Positions 35,039 through 42,960 of a stretch of 64,000 nt of DNA are shown piece after piece. The notes under the pieces were generated by a model, which ran no database searches, was not told the DNA's origin, and saw only the letters and a list, made by a program, of their open reading frames with translations. Each line of letters begins with the position of its first letter. Within the stretch, counting starts at the first letter, position 1. The stretch comes from Lentzea sp. NBRC 102530 (GTDB lineage Bacteria; Actinomycetota; Actinomycetes; Mycobacteriales; Pseudonocardiaceae): assembly GCF_030269365.1 (NCBI RefSeq), contig NZ_BSTF01000003.1, forward strand, positions 675,303 through 739,302. The letters run 5' to 3'. The position numbers and the translations under genes were made by a program.

Positions 35039-36100
35039 TCATCCCCTCAGGTTGCGCACCGCTTCGCGGCCCAGTCCGGGGGTGTCCGCGGGCACCGAGT
35101 CGGGGTCGATTCGTGCCGGAACCTCCCGTTCGGGGGCTCCCGCGAGCAGTTCGGCGTCGACCGGCACGGACCGCTTGACCAGCGCCAACGCGATCGGACC
35201 CAGCTCGTGGTGCTGCACCACACTGCCCACTCGGCCCACCGCGCGGCCGTCCAGCGTGACCGGGTCACCGGTCTCCGGAGTGCCGTCCGCAGAACCATCC
35301 AGGTGGAGTAGGAGCATCCGCCTGGGCGGGCGTCCCACGTTGTGGACCTTGGCGACCGTCTCCTGGCCGCGGTAGCACCCCTTGTTCAGGTGCACGGCCG
35401 GGTCGATCAGGCCGACCTCGTGCGGGATCGTGCGTTCGTCGGTGTCGACGCCTTGGCGTGCGCGCAGCGACTCGACCCGCAGCGCCTCGAAGGCGAAGCT
35501 GCCGGCCGGGCGCGCGCCCGCGTCCGTGATCCGCTGCCACCACGCCGCCTTCTCGGCGCGCGGGACGAGCAGGTCGAACGAGTGCTGACCGGGCCACGAC
35601 GTGCGGCGCACGAAGCCCTCGCCGAGCACGTCGGCGTCGGCCGGCACCGGGACACCGAGCTTCTCCAGCACCGCGGGTGCGTCGGGTCCGGTGATCGTCA
35701 GCAGCGCGAACTCCGCCGTCGCGTCGCGCGGCTCGACCTTCGACCAGAAGACCATCTTCTTCAGGTACGCGAGCAGGTCGTCGACCTTCTCCACGTCCAG
35801 GAACACGGTGCCGCCGACGTTCGCGACGACCATGTGGTGCTCCAGGCGGCCCTGCGCGTCCAGGATCAGCGCCTCGGTCGCCGCGCCCTCGCCCAGCTGC
35901 TCGAAGTGCTGGCTGGTGAGCTGGTGCAGCCACGTGAGCCGGTCCACGCCCGGGATCGCGATGACACCGCGGTTCGAGCGGTCCACCACGACCACCGAAC
36001 GGGCGGCCGAGCGCTGTTCGGCGAACGGGTCCCCGTAGTGCCAGGCGACGCCGGCGTCGGTCGTGTCGTCGGGCGGCGGGACGGCTCCGGGGAGAGTCAC
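35039..36100 (-). CDS. ygfZ: YgfZ/GcvT-like folate-binding protein
   Basis: This 353-aa protein has the GcvT fold and the YgfZ hallmark KGCYRGQE near residue 241, with the essential Cys. YgfZ helps iron-sulfur enzymes in a tetrahydrofolate-dependent way. The N-terminus (WHYGDPFAEQR, VVDRSNRGVIAIPG) matches the family. The GTG at 36100 overlaps the stop of the Fur-family gene by 4 bp and has AGGAG 5 nt upstream. The gene order ygfZ, Fur regulator, then divergent pabC matches other actinobacteria. Confidence 0.9.
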   Translation of the reverse strand: MTLPGAVPPPDDTTDAGVAWHYGDPFAEQRSAARSVVVVDRSNRGVIAIPGVDRLTWLHQLTSQHFEQLGEGAATEALILDAQGRLEHHMVVANVGGTVFLDVEKVDDLLAYLKKMVFWSKVEPRDATAEFALLTITGPDAPAVLEKLGVPVPADADVLGEGFVRRTSWPGQHSFDLLVPRAEKAAWWQRITDAGARPAGSFAFEALRVESLRARQGVDTDERTIPHEVGLIDPAVHLNKGCYRGQETVAKVHNVGRPPRRMLLLHLDGSADGTPETGDPVTLDGRAVGRVGSVVQHHELGPIALALVKRSVPVDAELLAGAPEREVPARIDPDSVPADTPGLGREAVRNLRG

Positions 36101-36525
36101 TCGGTCTCCTGGTTCAAGCAGTCGCGGCACGTGCCGGACAGGGCGAGGTGGGTTGCATCAAGTTCGAACCCGTCTCGCGCCCGCAATGTTCCGACCAACG
36201 GGTCGAGAAGCTCACACGGGATCTCCTCCACCGAGCCGCACACGTGGCACACGAGGTGCACGTGCTGGTGGTCGTCGACCGAGTAGCTCGGCGCACCGTG
36301 GCCCAGGTGCGTGTGCCGGACCAGCCCGAGCCGGTCGAGGAGGTCGAGCGTCCGGTAGATCGTCGTGATGTTGACCGTCGGCGCCGTCTCCTGGACGCGC
36401 TGACAGATCTGCTCGGGCGTCGCGTGTTCCAGCGACCTGACCGCGTCCAGCACGAGCTGACGCTGCGGCGTCATCCTCATGCCGCGGTCGTGCAGTGTTT
36501 TGCGCAGCCCTCTTGCGGTCTCCAC
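36097..36525 (-). CDS. nur: Fur-family metalloregulator, Nur-like
   Basis: This 142-aa protein has a winged helix (RMTPQRQLVLDAVR, TTIYRTLDLLDRLGLV) and a dimerisation domain with structural Zn cysteines in CHVCG and CRDC. The metal ligands H-x-H-x-H in DDHQHVHLVC and the preceding HTHLGHGAP pattern resemble the nickel regulator Nur of Streptomyces more than Fur or Zur. TAACAT lies 7 nt before the GTG at 36525, so the mRNA should be leaderless. It is divergent from pabC with only 27 bp between starts. Metal specificity remains an inference. Confidence 0.75.
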   Translation of the reverse strand: METARGLRKTLHDRGMRMTPQRQLVLDAVRSLEHATPEQICQRVQETAPTVNITTIYRTLDLLDRLGLVRHTHLGHGAPSYSVDDHQHVHLVCHVCGSVEEIPCELLDPLVGTLRARDGFELDATHLALSGTCRDCLNQETE

Positions 36526-36532
36526 ACCACCG

Positions 36533-36545
36533 ATGTTAGTAGGCT
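36533..36545. promoter_or_regulatory. Back-to-back -10 boxes of two leaderless genes
   Basis: TAACAT on the minus strand (36538-36533) is 7 nt from the regulator's GTG. TAGGCT on the plus strand (36540-36545) is 7 nt from the pabC ATG. One base separates the two boxes, so the promoters overlap fully and polymerase cannot load on both at once. Confidence 0.6.
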
Positions 36546-36552
36546 CGCTCAC

Positions 36553-37395
36553 ATGCGCGTGCTGGCACTGCTCGACGGAACCCTCGCTGACCCCGACTCG
36601 CCGCAGATCCGCGTCGAGGACCTCGGGCTCATGCGCGGTGACGGCGTGTTCGAAACGATCCTCGTGGTCGACGGGAAGCCCCGCGAACTCACGCCCCACC
36701 TGGACCGGCTCGACCGGTCCGCGGCCATGCTCGACATGCAGCCCCCGCCGCGGGCGGAGTTCGAGCGCGCGGTCGAGCTCGTCATCGGCAACTGGGCCGG
36801 CGGCGCGGAGTTCGCCCTCAAGCTCGTCTACACCCGCGGCGTCGAGGGCGGCGACGGCACGCCCACCGGCTTCGCGCTGGGCATGGAGATCGGCGCGAAG
36901 GTGTTCAAGCAGCGCGCCGAGGGCCTGTCCGCCGTGACGCTGGACCGCGGCATCGACGCCGACCTCGCGTCGCGCGCGCCGTGGCTGCTGCTGGGCGCCA
37001 AGTCGTTGTCGTACGCGATCAACATGGCCGCGTTGCGCGAGGCCGAGCGCCGCGGTGCCGCCGAGGTCGTCTTCACGACGTCCGACGGCTCGGTGCTCGA
37101 AGGCCCGACGTCGACGTTGATCCTGGTCCGTGGCAAGACCCTGGTGACGCCGCCGTCCGAGCTCGGCATCCTGCCCGGCACCACCCAGTACGCGTTGTTC
37201 CGCGCCGCCGAGCGCGCCGGCTGGACCGTCTCCGTGGAGCCGATCCAGACCAGCGAGCTCTACGACGCCGAGGGCGTGTTCCTGGCTTCCAGCGTCCGCA
37301 AGATCACGCGGGTGAACGTGCTGGACGGCAAGCAGCTGGCCGACTCGTCGGCCCTGCTCACCGAGCTGCAGGGCCTGTACGAGTCGGAGTACTGA
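36553..37395 (+). CDS. pabC: Aminodeoxychorismate lyase / class IV PLP aminotransferase
   Basis: This 280-aa fold-type IV PLP enzyme has GLMRGDGVFETI near the N-terminus, the region around GAKSLSYAIN carrying the likely PLP lysine, and the C-terminal VFLASSVRKITRV. PabC releases pyruvate from aminodeoxychorismate to give p-aminobenzoate for folate. D-amino-acid or branched-chain aminotransferases share the fold, so the assignment rests partly on its conserved place beside ygfZ. The start is the ATG at 36553; longer upstream frames are shadows. It is convergent with the chitinase, 4 bp away. Confidence 0.82.
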   Translation: MRVLALLDGTLADPDSPQIRVEDLGLMRGDGVFETILVVDGKPRELTPHLDRLDRSAAMLDMQPPPRAEFERAVELVIGNWAGGAEFALKLVYTRGVEGGDGTPTGFALGMEIGAKVFKQRAEGLSAVTLDRGIDADLASRAPWLLLGAKSLSYAINMAALREAERRGAAEVVFTTSDGSVLEGPTSTLILVRGKTLVTPPSELGILPGTTQYALFRAAERAGWTVSVEPIQTSELYDAEGVFLASSVRKITRVNVLDGKQLADSSALLTELQGLYESEY

Positions 37396-37399
37396 TCTT

Positions 37400-39934
37400 C
37401 TAGCGGAGACCCGCGTCGACCGCGGCCATCAACGGGCCGCGGTCACCCGACATCTCCCAGAACATCGCGCCCAGCAGGTTCTTCGACTTGAGCCACGCGG
37501 TCTTCTTCTGGATCGACCAGGCGTCGTCGAAGGTCCACCACTGGTTGCCGGTGTAGCAGGACGTCGCGACCGCCACCTCGTCGTGGAAGACGGTGCAGTT
37601 CGGCACCGACGCGACGAGGTTGGCGTACCCGCGCGTGCCCGCCTCCTCGGGGAACTGCCCGGGAGCCGCACCTCCCGCGGTCTGCCACTCGCCGTTCTTG
37701 CCGCCGTTGGCCACGTTCTGCCAGCCACGCCCGTAGAACGCGAGCCCGAGCGTGATCTTGCGGGACGGCACGCCCGCGTCGAGGTAGGCCTGCACGGTGC
37801 TCTCGACGCTGAACTTGGTGGTGTACGGGTCGTCCGGGTCCGGGTAGAGGTTGCCCTGGTGGCCGGTCCGGTTCGGCTCCCACGAGTTGTCGCTGCCGGA
37901 GCCGTGGAAGTCGTAGCCCTGGACGTTGAGGATGTCCATCGACTGCGCGACCCGCCCGAGTTCCCACCCGGCGTCGATCTTGCCGGGGTCGGCCGGGGTG
38001 AACGCGGTGAGCTGGTAGCGCTTGCCGGTCGTGGTGCTGTAGGCGTCCATCTGCCGGCGGAACTCCTCGATCAACAGGGTGTTGTTGACCTTGTCCTGAG
38101 GCCCGAAGTGGTTGCCCGCGTGGCCTTCCGCGCCCGGCCACTCCCAGTCGAGGTCGAAGCCGTCGAAGATGTTCGCCGCCGTGCCGGGGCCGCCCGCGCC
38201 GTTGTAGACGGGCAGGTTTCCCTTGAGGTAGATGTCGATGCACGACGCCACGAACTTCTTGCGCGCCGCGTCCGTCGCCGCCACGTCGGAGAAGTACTTG
38301 GAGTACGTCCACCCGCCGAGCGAGATCAGCACCTTGAGGTTCGGGTGCCGGGCCTTGAGCTTCTTGAGCTGGTTGTAGTTGCCGCGCAACGGTTCCCAGC
38401 CGCTGTCCGCCACACCGTCGACGGATTGCGCCGCGCTCATCGGCCTGCTGTAGTCGGCTTCCGCGTCGCCCGCGCCGTCACCCTGGTTCGGGTCCTGCGG
38501 GTTCGGGCTCGTGCCCTTCGTGACGCCGTGCAGACACGTCAGGTTGACCGGGTCGATGTTGCCGAACGCGTAGTTGACGTGCGTCATCTTCGCCGCGTCC
38601 ATGTCCTTCACGAAGTACTGGCGTCCGTAGATGCCCCACTGCACGAAGTACCCGACACGGGCATAGCCGCCGACGATGTCCCCCGTGCGTTCGTTCAGCG
38701 CGTTGCTGGGCTGCGAGACGTTGTCGTAGACGTCCCTCGCCCGGACGGTGAACGTGTAGTCGGTCGACGGCGAGAGGCCCGCCACGACCGCGGTGGTGCC
38801 GGTGACCGTCGTTTTCAGCGTGCTGCCCACGTAGACGTCGTAGTTCGCGACGCCCCTGTTGTCCGTGGAGGCGTTCCACGCCAACGTGATGCTGCCCGCG
38901 TCCTTGGCCGTCGCCCGCAGGTTGCCCGGCGCGGACGGCGGCGTCGTGTCGTCGGCGGGGTTGTTGGTGGTGACGCTAAGGGCGTTGCTCGCGGGGCTTT
39001 GTGTGCCCTTGGAGTCCTTGGCCCGCACCGTGAACGTGTACGCGGTGTTCGGGTTCAGGCCCGTGACGGTCGTGGACGTGGTGGTGGAGGTGCCCACGAC
39101 GTTCGTGCCGCTGTAGACGTCGTAGCTCGAGACGGGCAGGGACCCCGGCATGGAGGCGTTCCACTGCAGGCTGACCGTGCGCGTGGTCTTCGACGGCGAC
39201 GTGAGGTTCGTCGGCGCGGTCGGCGGGGTGTCCGCACTACCGTCGCAGTTGGCGTTGCTGATGCGGCACGTCACCGGGTCGACGTTCTGGCTGATGGAGA
39301 ACGTCGGGCTGTACGGCTCAGTGCTCGCACCGGGGTTGATGGTCTTGTTGTAGAAGGCGGGGGTCACGGTGACCTGGTTGCCGTTCTGCGCGACCGTGCC
39401 GTTCTGGCCGTTGCTCACCGTCACGCCGCTGGGCAGCGTGAACTGGATCGACCAGTCGCTCACGGCCGCACTGCCGTGGTTGCGCACGACGAACTTCGCA
39501 CTGCCACCGGCGACCGAGTACTCGGCGGTCAGCCCGGTCGGAGGCGGCGGCGCGGTGCCACTGCCGTCGCACGCCATGTTGTTGATGGTGCAGGCGGTCG
39601 GGTCCACCGCCTGGGTCATCGTGAACGTGGGGCTGTACGGCTCGGTGTTGCGCCCGGCCGGCAGGTTGTTGATGTAGAAGGCGGGAGTGAGCGTCACCCG
39701 CGTGCCGTTCTGGGTGATCGTCGCGTTCTGCGGGTTGCTCGCGGTCACCCCGGCGGGCAGGTCGAACTTGACCGACCACCCGTTGAGCGCGGCCGTGCTC
39801 GCGTTGGCGACCACGAACTTGCCCGTGGTGCCGGAGCGCGAGAAGGTCGCGGTGATGCCCGTGTCGGCCTGTGCAGGGACCGCCAACGCGAGGAGCGCGA
39901 CCAGACTTGTTAGCAGGGCAGGGATTCGGCGCAT
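37400..39934 (-). CDS. Secreted GH18 chitinase with two CBM-like and two FnIII domains
   Basis: This 844-aa enzyme has a Sec signal peptide (cleavage after VPAQA, residue 23). Two tandem carbohydrate-binding modules of the CBM2 type cover about 25-125 and 135-235, each ending in a short Cys-containing DG..CDGS linker. Two fibronectin III domains follow, about 240-330 and 335-420. The GH18 barrel starts near 430 (RVGYFVQWGIYGRQYF), with the catalytic DGFDLDWEWPG near 595, where the last Glu is the acid/base. It should cleave chitin endo- or processively outside the cell. A DasR-type site lies in its promoter. Confidence 0.94.
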   Translation of the reverse strand: MRRIPALLTSLVALLALAVPAQADTGITATFSRSGTTGKFVVANASTAALNGWSVKFDLPAGVTASNPQNATITQNGTRVTLTPAFYINNLPAGRNTEPYSPTFTMTQAVDPTACTINNMACDGSGTAPPPPTGLTAEYSVAGGSAKFVVRNHGSAAVSDWSIQFTLPSGVTVSNGQNGTVAQNGNQVTVTPAFYNKTINPGASTEPYSPTFSISQNVDPVTCRISNANCDGSADTPPTAPTNLTSPSKTTRTVSLQWNASMPGSLPVSSYDVYSGTNVVGTSTTTSTTVTGLNPNTAYTFTVRAKDSKGTQSPASNALSVTTNNPADDTTPPSAPGNLRATAKDAGSITLAWNASTDNRGVANYDVYVGSTLKTTVTGTTAVVAGLSPSTDYTFTVRARDVYDNVSQPSNALNERTGDIVGGYARVGYFVQWGIYGRQYFVKDMDAAKMTHVNYAFGNIDPVNLTCLHGVTKGTSPNPQDPNQGDGAGDAEADYSRPMSAAQSVDGVADSGWEPLRGNYNQLKKLKARHPNLKVLISLGGWTYSKYFSDVAATDAARKKFVASCIDIYLKGNLPVYNGAGGPGTAANIFDGFDLDWEWPGAEGHAGNHFGPQDKVNNTLLIEEFRRQMDAYSTTTGKRYQLTAFTPADPGKIDAGWELGRVAQSMDILNVQGYDFHGSGSDNSWEPNRTGHQGNLYPDPDDPYTTKFSVESTVQAYLDAGVPSRKITLGLAFYGRGWQNVANGGKNGEWQTAGGAAPGQFPEEAGTRGYANLVASVPNCTVFHDEVAVATSCYTGNQWWTFDDAWSIQKKTAWLKSKNLLGAMFWEMSGDRGPLMAAVDAGLR

Positions 39935-39978
39935 GCGGAACTCCAGTTTGGTAGAGATTCCGCGGCGGCCTGGACGTT

Positions 39979-40008
39979 ACGGTATTTGGTCTGGACCACT
40001 GACGTCAA
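39979..40008 (-). promoter_or_regulatory. Chitinase promoter with a DasR (dre) operator in the spacer
   Basis: On the minus strand TTGACG (40008-40003) and TACCGT (39984-39979) are 18 bp apart. The spacer is filled by AGTGGTCCAGACCAAA (40000-39985), which matches the dre consensus of the GntR repressor DasR (TGGTCTAGACCA core) with one change. DasR releases such sites on binding glucosamine phosphate. Confidence 0.7.
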
Positions 40009-40020
40009 TGGCCTTCGAGC

Positions 40021-40887
40021 TCAGTCGACGGGCTTGAACCGGACGGTCGTCCCGGGTCGCGCCTGCCCGAGAAAGTGCAGGTGGTGGTGGTCGACGACGC
40101 CGATGACGGGATAGCCACCGGTCGTCGGGTGGTCGTTGAGGAACACCACGGGCTGCCCGTCCGGCGGCACCTGCACCGCGCCGGTGATCATCCCTTCGCT
40201 GGGAATCTCCCCGTCACGACGATTCAGCTTGGTGCCGTTGAGCCTCGCGCCGACCCGGTTGCTGCGGTCCGACACCGTCCACACGCCTTGCCGCAGCTGG
40301 GTTTCGGCGTCCTCGAACCAGTCGTCCCTCGGGCCGAGCCGGATCGGGATGACCAACGTTTGCAGCGCCTGTGCCGGTGGCACGACATCCGCGTGATTCG
40401 GTTGCCCCGGTGTCCCAAGTCGTAGGACGTCGTTGTCCCGCAACGGGTCTGGACCGATTCCGCTGAGCAGGTCGGTGGACCTGCTGCCCAGTTCCTCCTC
40501 CGCGTCGATGCCGCCGGAGATGGCGACGTACGTGCGCAGCCCGGTTGCCGGCGTGCCGATGCTGACCGTCCGGCCGGGGGCGAGGTGGAGCGGCTGGTGC
40601 GAGTCTTCGAGCCTGCCGTCGACGCGTACCTCTGTGCTCGGCCCGGTGACCGCGATCGTGCAGGCCGTCTCGGTCCGCAGTTCCGCGCCGCCGAGGAGCA
40701 GTTCGAGTCCGGCGGCGCCTTCCTCGTTGCCGACGAGGCGGTTGGCGAGCTTGAGGCTCTGCTGGTCCAGTGCGCCTGACGGCGGTACGCCGAGGTGGGC
40801 GTTGCCCGGCCTGCCGAGGTCCTGGACCAGTGCCTGGGGGCCGGTCTTCAGGATGGTGACGGTTCTGGTGCTCGTGTTCCCGCTCAT
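40021..40887 (-). CDS. pxpC: 5-oxoprolinase subunit C (KipA/biotin-dependent carboxyltransferase family)
   Basis: This 288-aa protein matches KipA/PxpC: ALVQDLGRPGNAHLGVPPSGALD near the N-terminus, LELLLGG, and NDHPTTGGYPVIGVVDHHHLHFLGQ at the end. With PxpA and PxpB it forms the ATP-dependent 5-oxoprolinase that opens pyroglutamate to glutamate. pxpA (LamB/YcsF) is not in the window. ATG at 40887 overlaps the pxpB stop by 4 bp; the longer frame upstream is a shadow. Confidence 0.88.
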   Translation of the reverse strand: MSGNTSTRTVTILKTGPQALVQDLGRPGNAHLGVPPSGALDQQSLKLANRLVGNEEGAAGLELLLGGAELRTETACTIAVTGPSTEVRVDGRLEDSHQPLHLAPGRTVSIGTPATGLRTYVAISGGIDAEEELGSRSTDLLSGIGPDPLRDNDVLRLGTPGQPNHADVVPPAQALQTLVIPIRLGPRDDWFEDAETQLRQGVWTVSDRSNRVGARLNGTKLNRRDGEIPSEGMITGAVQVPPDGQPVVFLNDHPTTGGYPVIGVVDHHHLHFLGQARPGTTVRFKPVD

Positions 40888-41471
40888 GCGATCACGAACC
40901 TGACCTGGTCGCCCGGCTGCATGAGGGCCGGGGTCTCGGCCTTGGCGTCGAACAGGGTGATCTCGGTGCGGCCGATGAGCCGCCAGCCGCCCGGTGTCGA
41001 CCTCGGGTAGGCGGCGGTGAACTCGCCGGCGATGCCCACCGAACCCTGCGGCACCTTGGTCCGCGGCGAGTCGAGCCTGGGCTGCCGGAGTTGTTGCGGG
41101 AGCCCGGTGAGGTAGGCGAAGCCGGGGGCGAAGCCGCAGAACGCGACCTCGTAGGTGGCGGCGGTGTGCTGCTTGACGACGTCGTCCGGGGTGGTGCCGG
41201 CGGTTTCGGCGACCATGTCCAGGTCGGGGCCGTCGTAGATGACCGGGATGGTGATCTCGCGCGGGGTCGTCGGCGGGACGTTGGCGAGGTCGACGGTCCT
41301 GAGGACGTTCCTGACCTCGGTGAGCGCGCCCTTGACCAGGACTGTTCGTGCCGCCGGGACGAGTTCCTCGATGCCGTCCAGGTGCTGGAGGGCCGCGCGG
41401 ACGGCCGCCACCTCGCTCAGGGAGTCGACCTCGACCAGGAGGGCGTCGGTTCCGCAGCGCCGCAGAAGCAT
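40884..41471 (-). CDS. pxpB: 5-oxoprolinase subunit B (KipI family)
   Basis: This 195-aa KipI/PxpB protein has the allophanate-hydrolase-subunit-1 fold: PREITIPVIYDGPDLDMVA, then CGFAPGFAYLTGLP and the terminal PGDQVRFVIA. It works with PxpC in pyroglutamate hydrolysis; in Bacillus the homologue also inhibits a sporulation kinase. ATG at 41471 is the first gene of a two-gene unit, and its upstream 70 bp carry two palindromes. Confidence 0.88.
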   Translation of the reverse strand: MLLRRCGTDALLVEVDSLSEVAAVRAALQHLDGIEELVPAARTVLVKGALTEVRNVLRTVDLANVPPTTPREITIPVIYDGPDLDMVAETAGTTPDDVVKQHTAATYEVAFCGFAPGFAYLTGLPQQLRQPRLDSPRTKVPQGSVGIAGEFTAAYPRSTPGGWRLIGRTEITLFDAKAETPALMQPGDQVRFVIA

Positions 41472-41495
41472 GCGCCCATGTTACGGGGAATCGTG

Positions 41496-41536
41496 GGATT
41501 GTTGAACAATCCGACACGCGGATCGTTGAACGATCC
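41496..41536. promoter_or_regulatory. Two 17-bp palindromes upstream of pxpB
   Basis: GGATTGTTGAACAATCC (41496-41512) and GGATCGTTGAACGATCC (41520-41536) have 8-bp arms around a central G, with centres 24 bp apart. They share GTTGAAC and look like operators of a dimeric repressor, possibly GntR-type. They begin 25 bp before the pxpB start. Confidence 0.6.
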
Positions 41537-41603
41537 TGCGATCTGGTGGGTTGGGGCTGGTTCGGTGGGTCCGTGAGGGTGCCTCACACACCTGCTCTGG
41601 GGC

Positions 41604-41863
41604 TCCGGCTCCGGCACCGACTTCGGATCTCCGGCTGCGGCGCCTGCTTCAGGCCTCCGGCCGCACCGCCTGCTCCAGATTTCCAGTCGTAGCGTTCGCC
41701 CCGGACCTCCGGCCACAACGCCCGCTTCGGATCTCCAGCCGCAGCGCCGGCTCCGGACCTCGAGTCGTGGCGTCCGCTCCAGGCCTCCGGCCGCGGCGTC
41801 GGCTCCGGGCCTCCGGTCGCGGCATCGGTTCCGGACCTCCAGCCGAAGGCACCTGCCGAAGGC
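41604..41863. repeat. Ten imperfect 26-bp tandem repeats
   Basis: The gap between pxpB and the nitrobindin-like gene (41472-42013) holds no gene I can support. Copies start at 41604, 41630, 41656, 41682, 41708, 41734, 41760, 41786, 41812 and 41838, each exactly 26 bp apart. Each begins TCCGG, TCCAG or TCGAG and usually ends GGACC, GGATC or AGGCC. Twenty-six is not a multiple of three, so a repeat protein is unlikely. The last copy is degraded. Confidence 0.8.
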
Positions 41864-41955
41864 CCATCGGTGCCTCATGCCCCCGGTCCGGCGAGCCTCG
41901 TGTGCTGCTCCTGACCACCCTGCGCCCTGTCGGCCGGGCTCAACAGGCGTGCACC

Positions 41956-41988
41956 GGATCGCCGGATCGTTCGACGATCCGGCGATCC
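41956..41988. repeat. Perfect 15-bp hairpin, 3-nt loop
   Basis: GGATCGCCGGATCGT (41956-41970) and its exact complement (41974-41988) flank TCG. The core GATCGTTCGACGATC is close to the operator-like palindromes near pxpB. It lies 26 bp after the nitrobindin-like gene (minus strand) and can act as its terminator. Confidence 0.65.
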
Positions 41989-42013
41989 AACAGCCCGAAG
42001 GCTGCCCGGCGAG

Positions 42014-42625
42014 CTAGCCGACGATGCGCTTGAGGTGCGCCGAAGCGTGCGGCTGCATGTCCTGCCCGACCATGGCGCGCTCCTCGACGTACGCGAGGTC
42101 GCCGTTCACCACGCCGTACAGGCGCTGCGCGGCCTTGACCTCCTTGGCCGTGGCGGAGCGGATGACGGCGTCCGTCTCGAACTCCCACGACGTCTGCGTG
42201 CGCACCTTGCCGTAGTACAGCTCCACGACACCCGTGTTGTGCGTCAGCAGCAGCTCGATCGAGTCGTCCGCCTGCGGTCGCCAGAAGCCCTGCTCGCGTG
42301 CGGCCGGGCGGATGACCTCGCCGGCCTCGTTGAGCAGCCAGGAGCGTGCCTCGTACACGAGGAACGGCCGGCCGTCGTGGGCGAACGTGATCTGCTGGCC
42401 GAAGCGGAACGGGCCCTCGATCGTCGGGTAGACGATCTCGCCCTCGCCTCGCCAGACACCCACCAGGGGGAGGACGCCCAGCAGCGCGTCGTTCAGGTCC
42501 GCGCCCTCGCGGAGGTTCGCCGTGTCGCCCGGGATGGGCATGTCGGCGAACTGCGGGAGGTTGCGTTCCCTCGTGGCGGCTGCGCGTTCCTCGGCCAGGC
42601 GGATGGCCTCGTCGCCGCTGCTCAT
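42014..42625 (-). CDS. Nitrobindin-like heme beta-barrel / FABP-family protein (Rv0813c type)
   Basis: This 203-aa protein has an N-terminal helix and a ten-stranded barrel with the GVWRGEGEIVYPTIEGPFRFGQ signature of the THAP4/nitrobindin family. The C-terminal HASAHLKRIVG holds the His that would ligate heme. Bacterial members have been described as peroxynitrite isomerases. ATG at 42625 overlaps the stop of a 32-aa membrane protein by 4 bp. In mycobacteria the gene sits between pabC and sseC, as here. Confidence 0.88.
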   Translation of the reverse strand: MSSGDEAIRLAEERAAATRERNLPQFADMPIPGDTANLREGADLNDALLGVLPLVGVWRGEGEIVYPTIEGPFRFGQQITFAHDGRPFLVYEARSWLLNEAGEVIRPAAREQGFWRPQADDSIELLLTHNTGVVELYYGKVRTQTSWEFETDAVIRSATAKEVKAAQRLYGVVNGDLAYVEERAMVGQDMQPHASAHLKRIVG

Positions 42626-42720
42626 CGCTGGTCGGAGTAGAGGCGGTAGACGACGTAGCCGGCGAACCACATAACGGCGATCGTCACTAGCACCAGGAGT
42701 CCGGTGAAGATGTGTTCCAC
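42622..42720 (-). CDS. 32-residue single-span membrane protein
   Basis: This very short gene has a GTG at 42720 and encodes one hydrophobic helix (GLLVLVTIAVMWFAGYVVY) with a charged end (RLYSDQR). TATCCT lies 6 nt upstream, so it should be leaderless. Its stop overlaps the start of the nitrobindin-like gene, which implies coupled translation. I recall short proteins of this kind being annotated in other actinobacteria as small membrane proteins of unknown role, but this cannot be verified here. Confidence 0.7.
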   Translation of the reverse strand: MEHIFTGLLVLVTIAVMWFAGYVVYRLYSDQR

Positions 42721-42908
42721 GGGGAGAGGATATCTCGGGTGGGTTGACGTGCAGGGTTGTGGTGGTGGACGACACCGGGCCGGGGGCGCCTGGGGTGGTT
42801 GCGGGCGGCCTGTCGCGTTGGTGGGGTGGCTTCACCGCCCCACCCGACCTGTTCCAGGAAAGACGGCTCGCCGTCGACTTCGCACGTGGAAGACCCCGGC
42901 ACGGGGAA

Positions 42909-42937
42909 GGCCCCGGCGGTGAGACACCGCCGGGGCC
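42909..42937 (-). terminator. Terminator after sseC
   Basis: GGCCCCGGCGGTG (42909-42921) pairs perfectly with 42925-42937 around a 3-nt loop, 23 bp beyond the sseC stop. It ends the sulfurtransferase transcript. Confidence 0.85.
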
Positions 42938-42960
42938 CTCGTCATACCGACCGGGTCAGG

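Noticed and set aside
41604..41863. CRISPR array
   Set aside because: Repeats are contiguous and diverged with no unique spacers, and no cas gene is near.
41417..41878. 153-codon frame through the 26-bp repeats
   Set aside because: The repeat unit is not a multiple of three, so the frame shifts meaning between copies; the product is an Arg/Gly-rich artefact.
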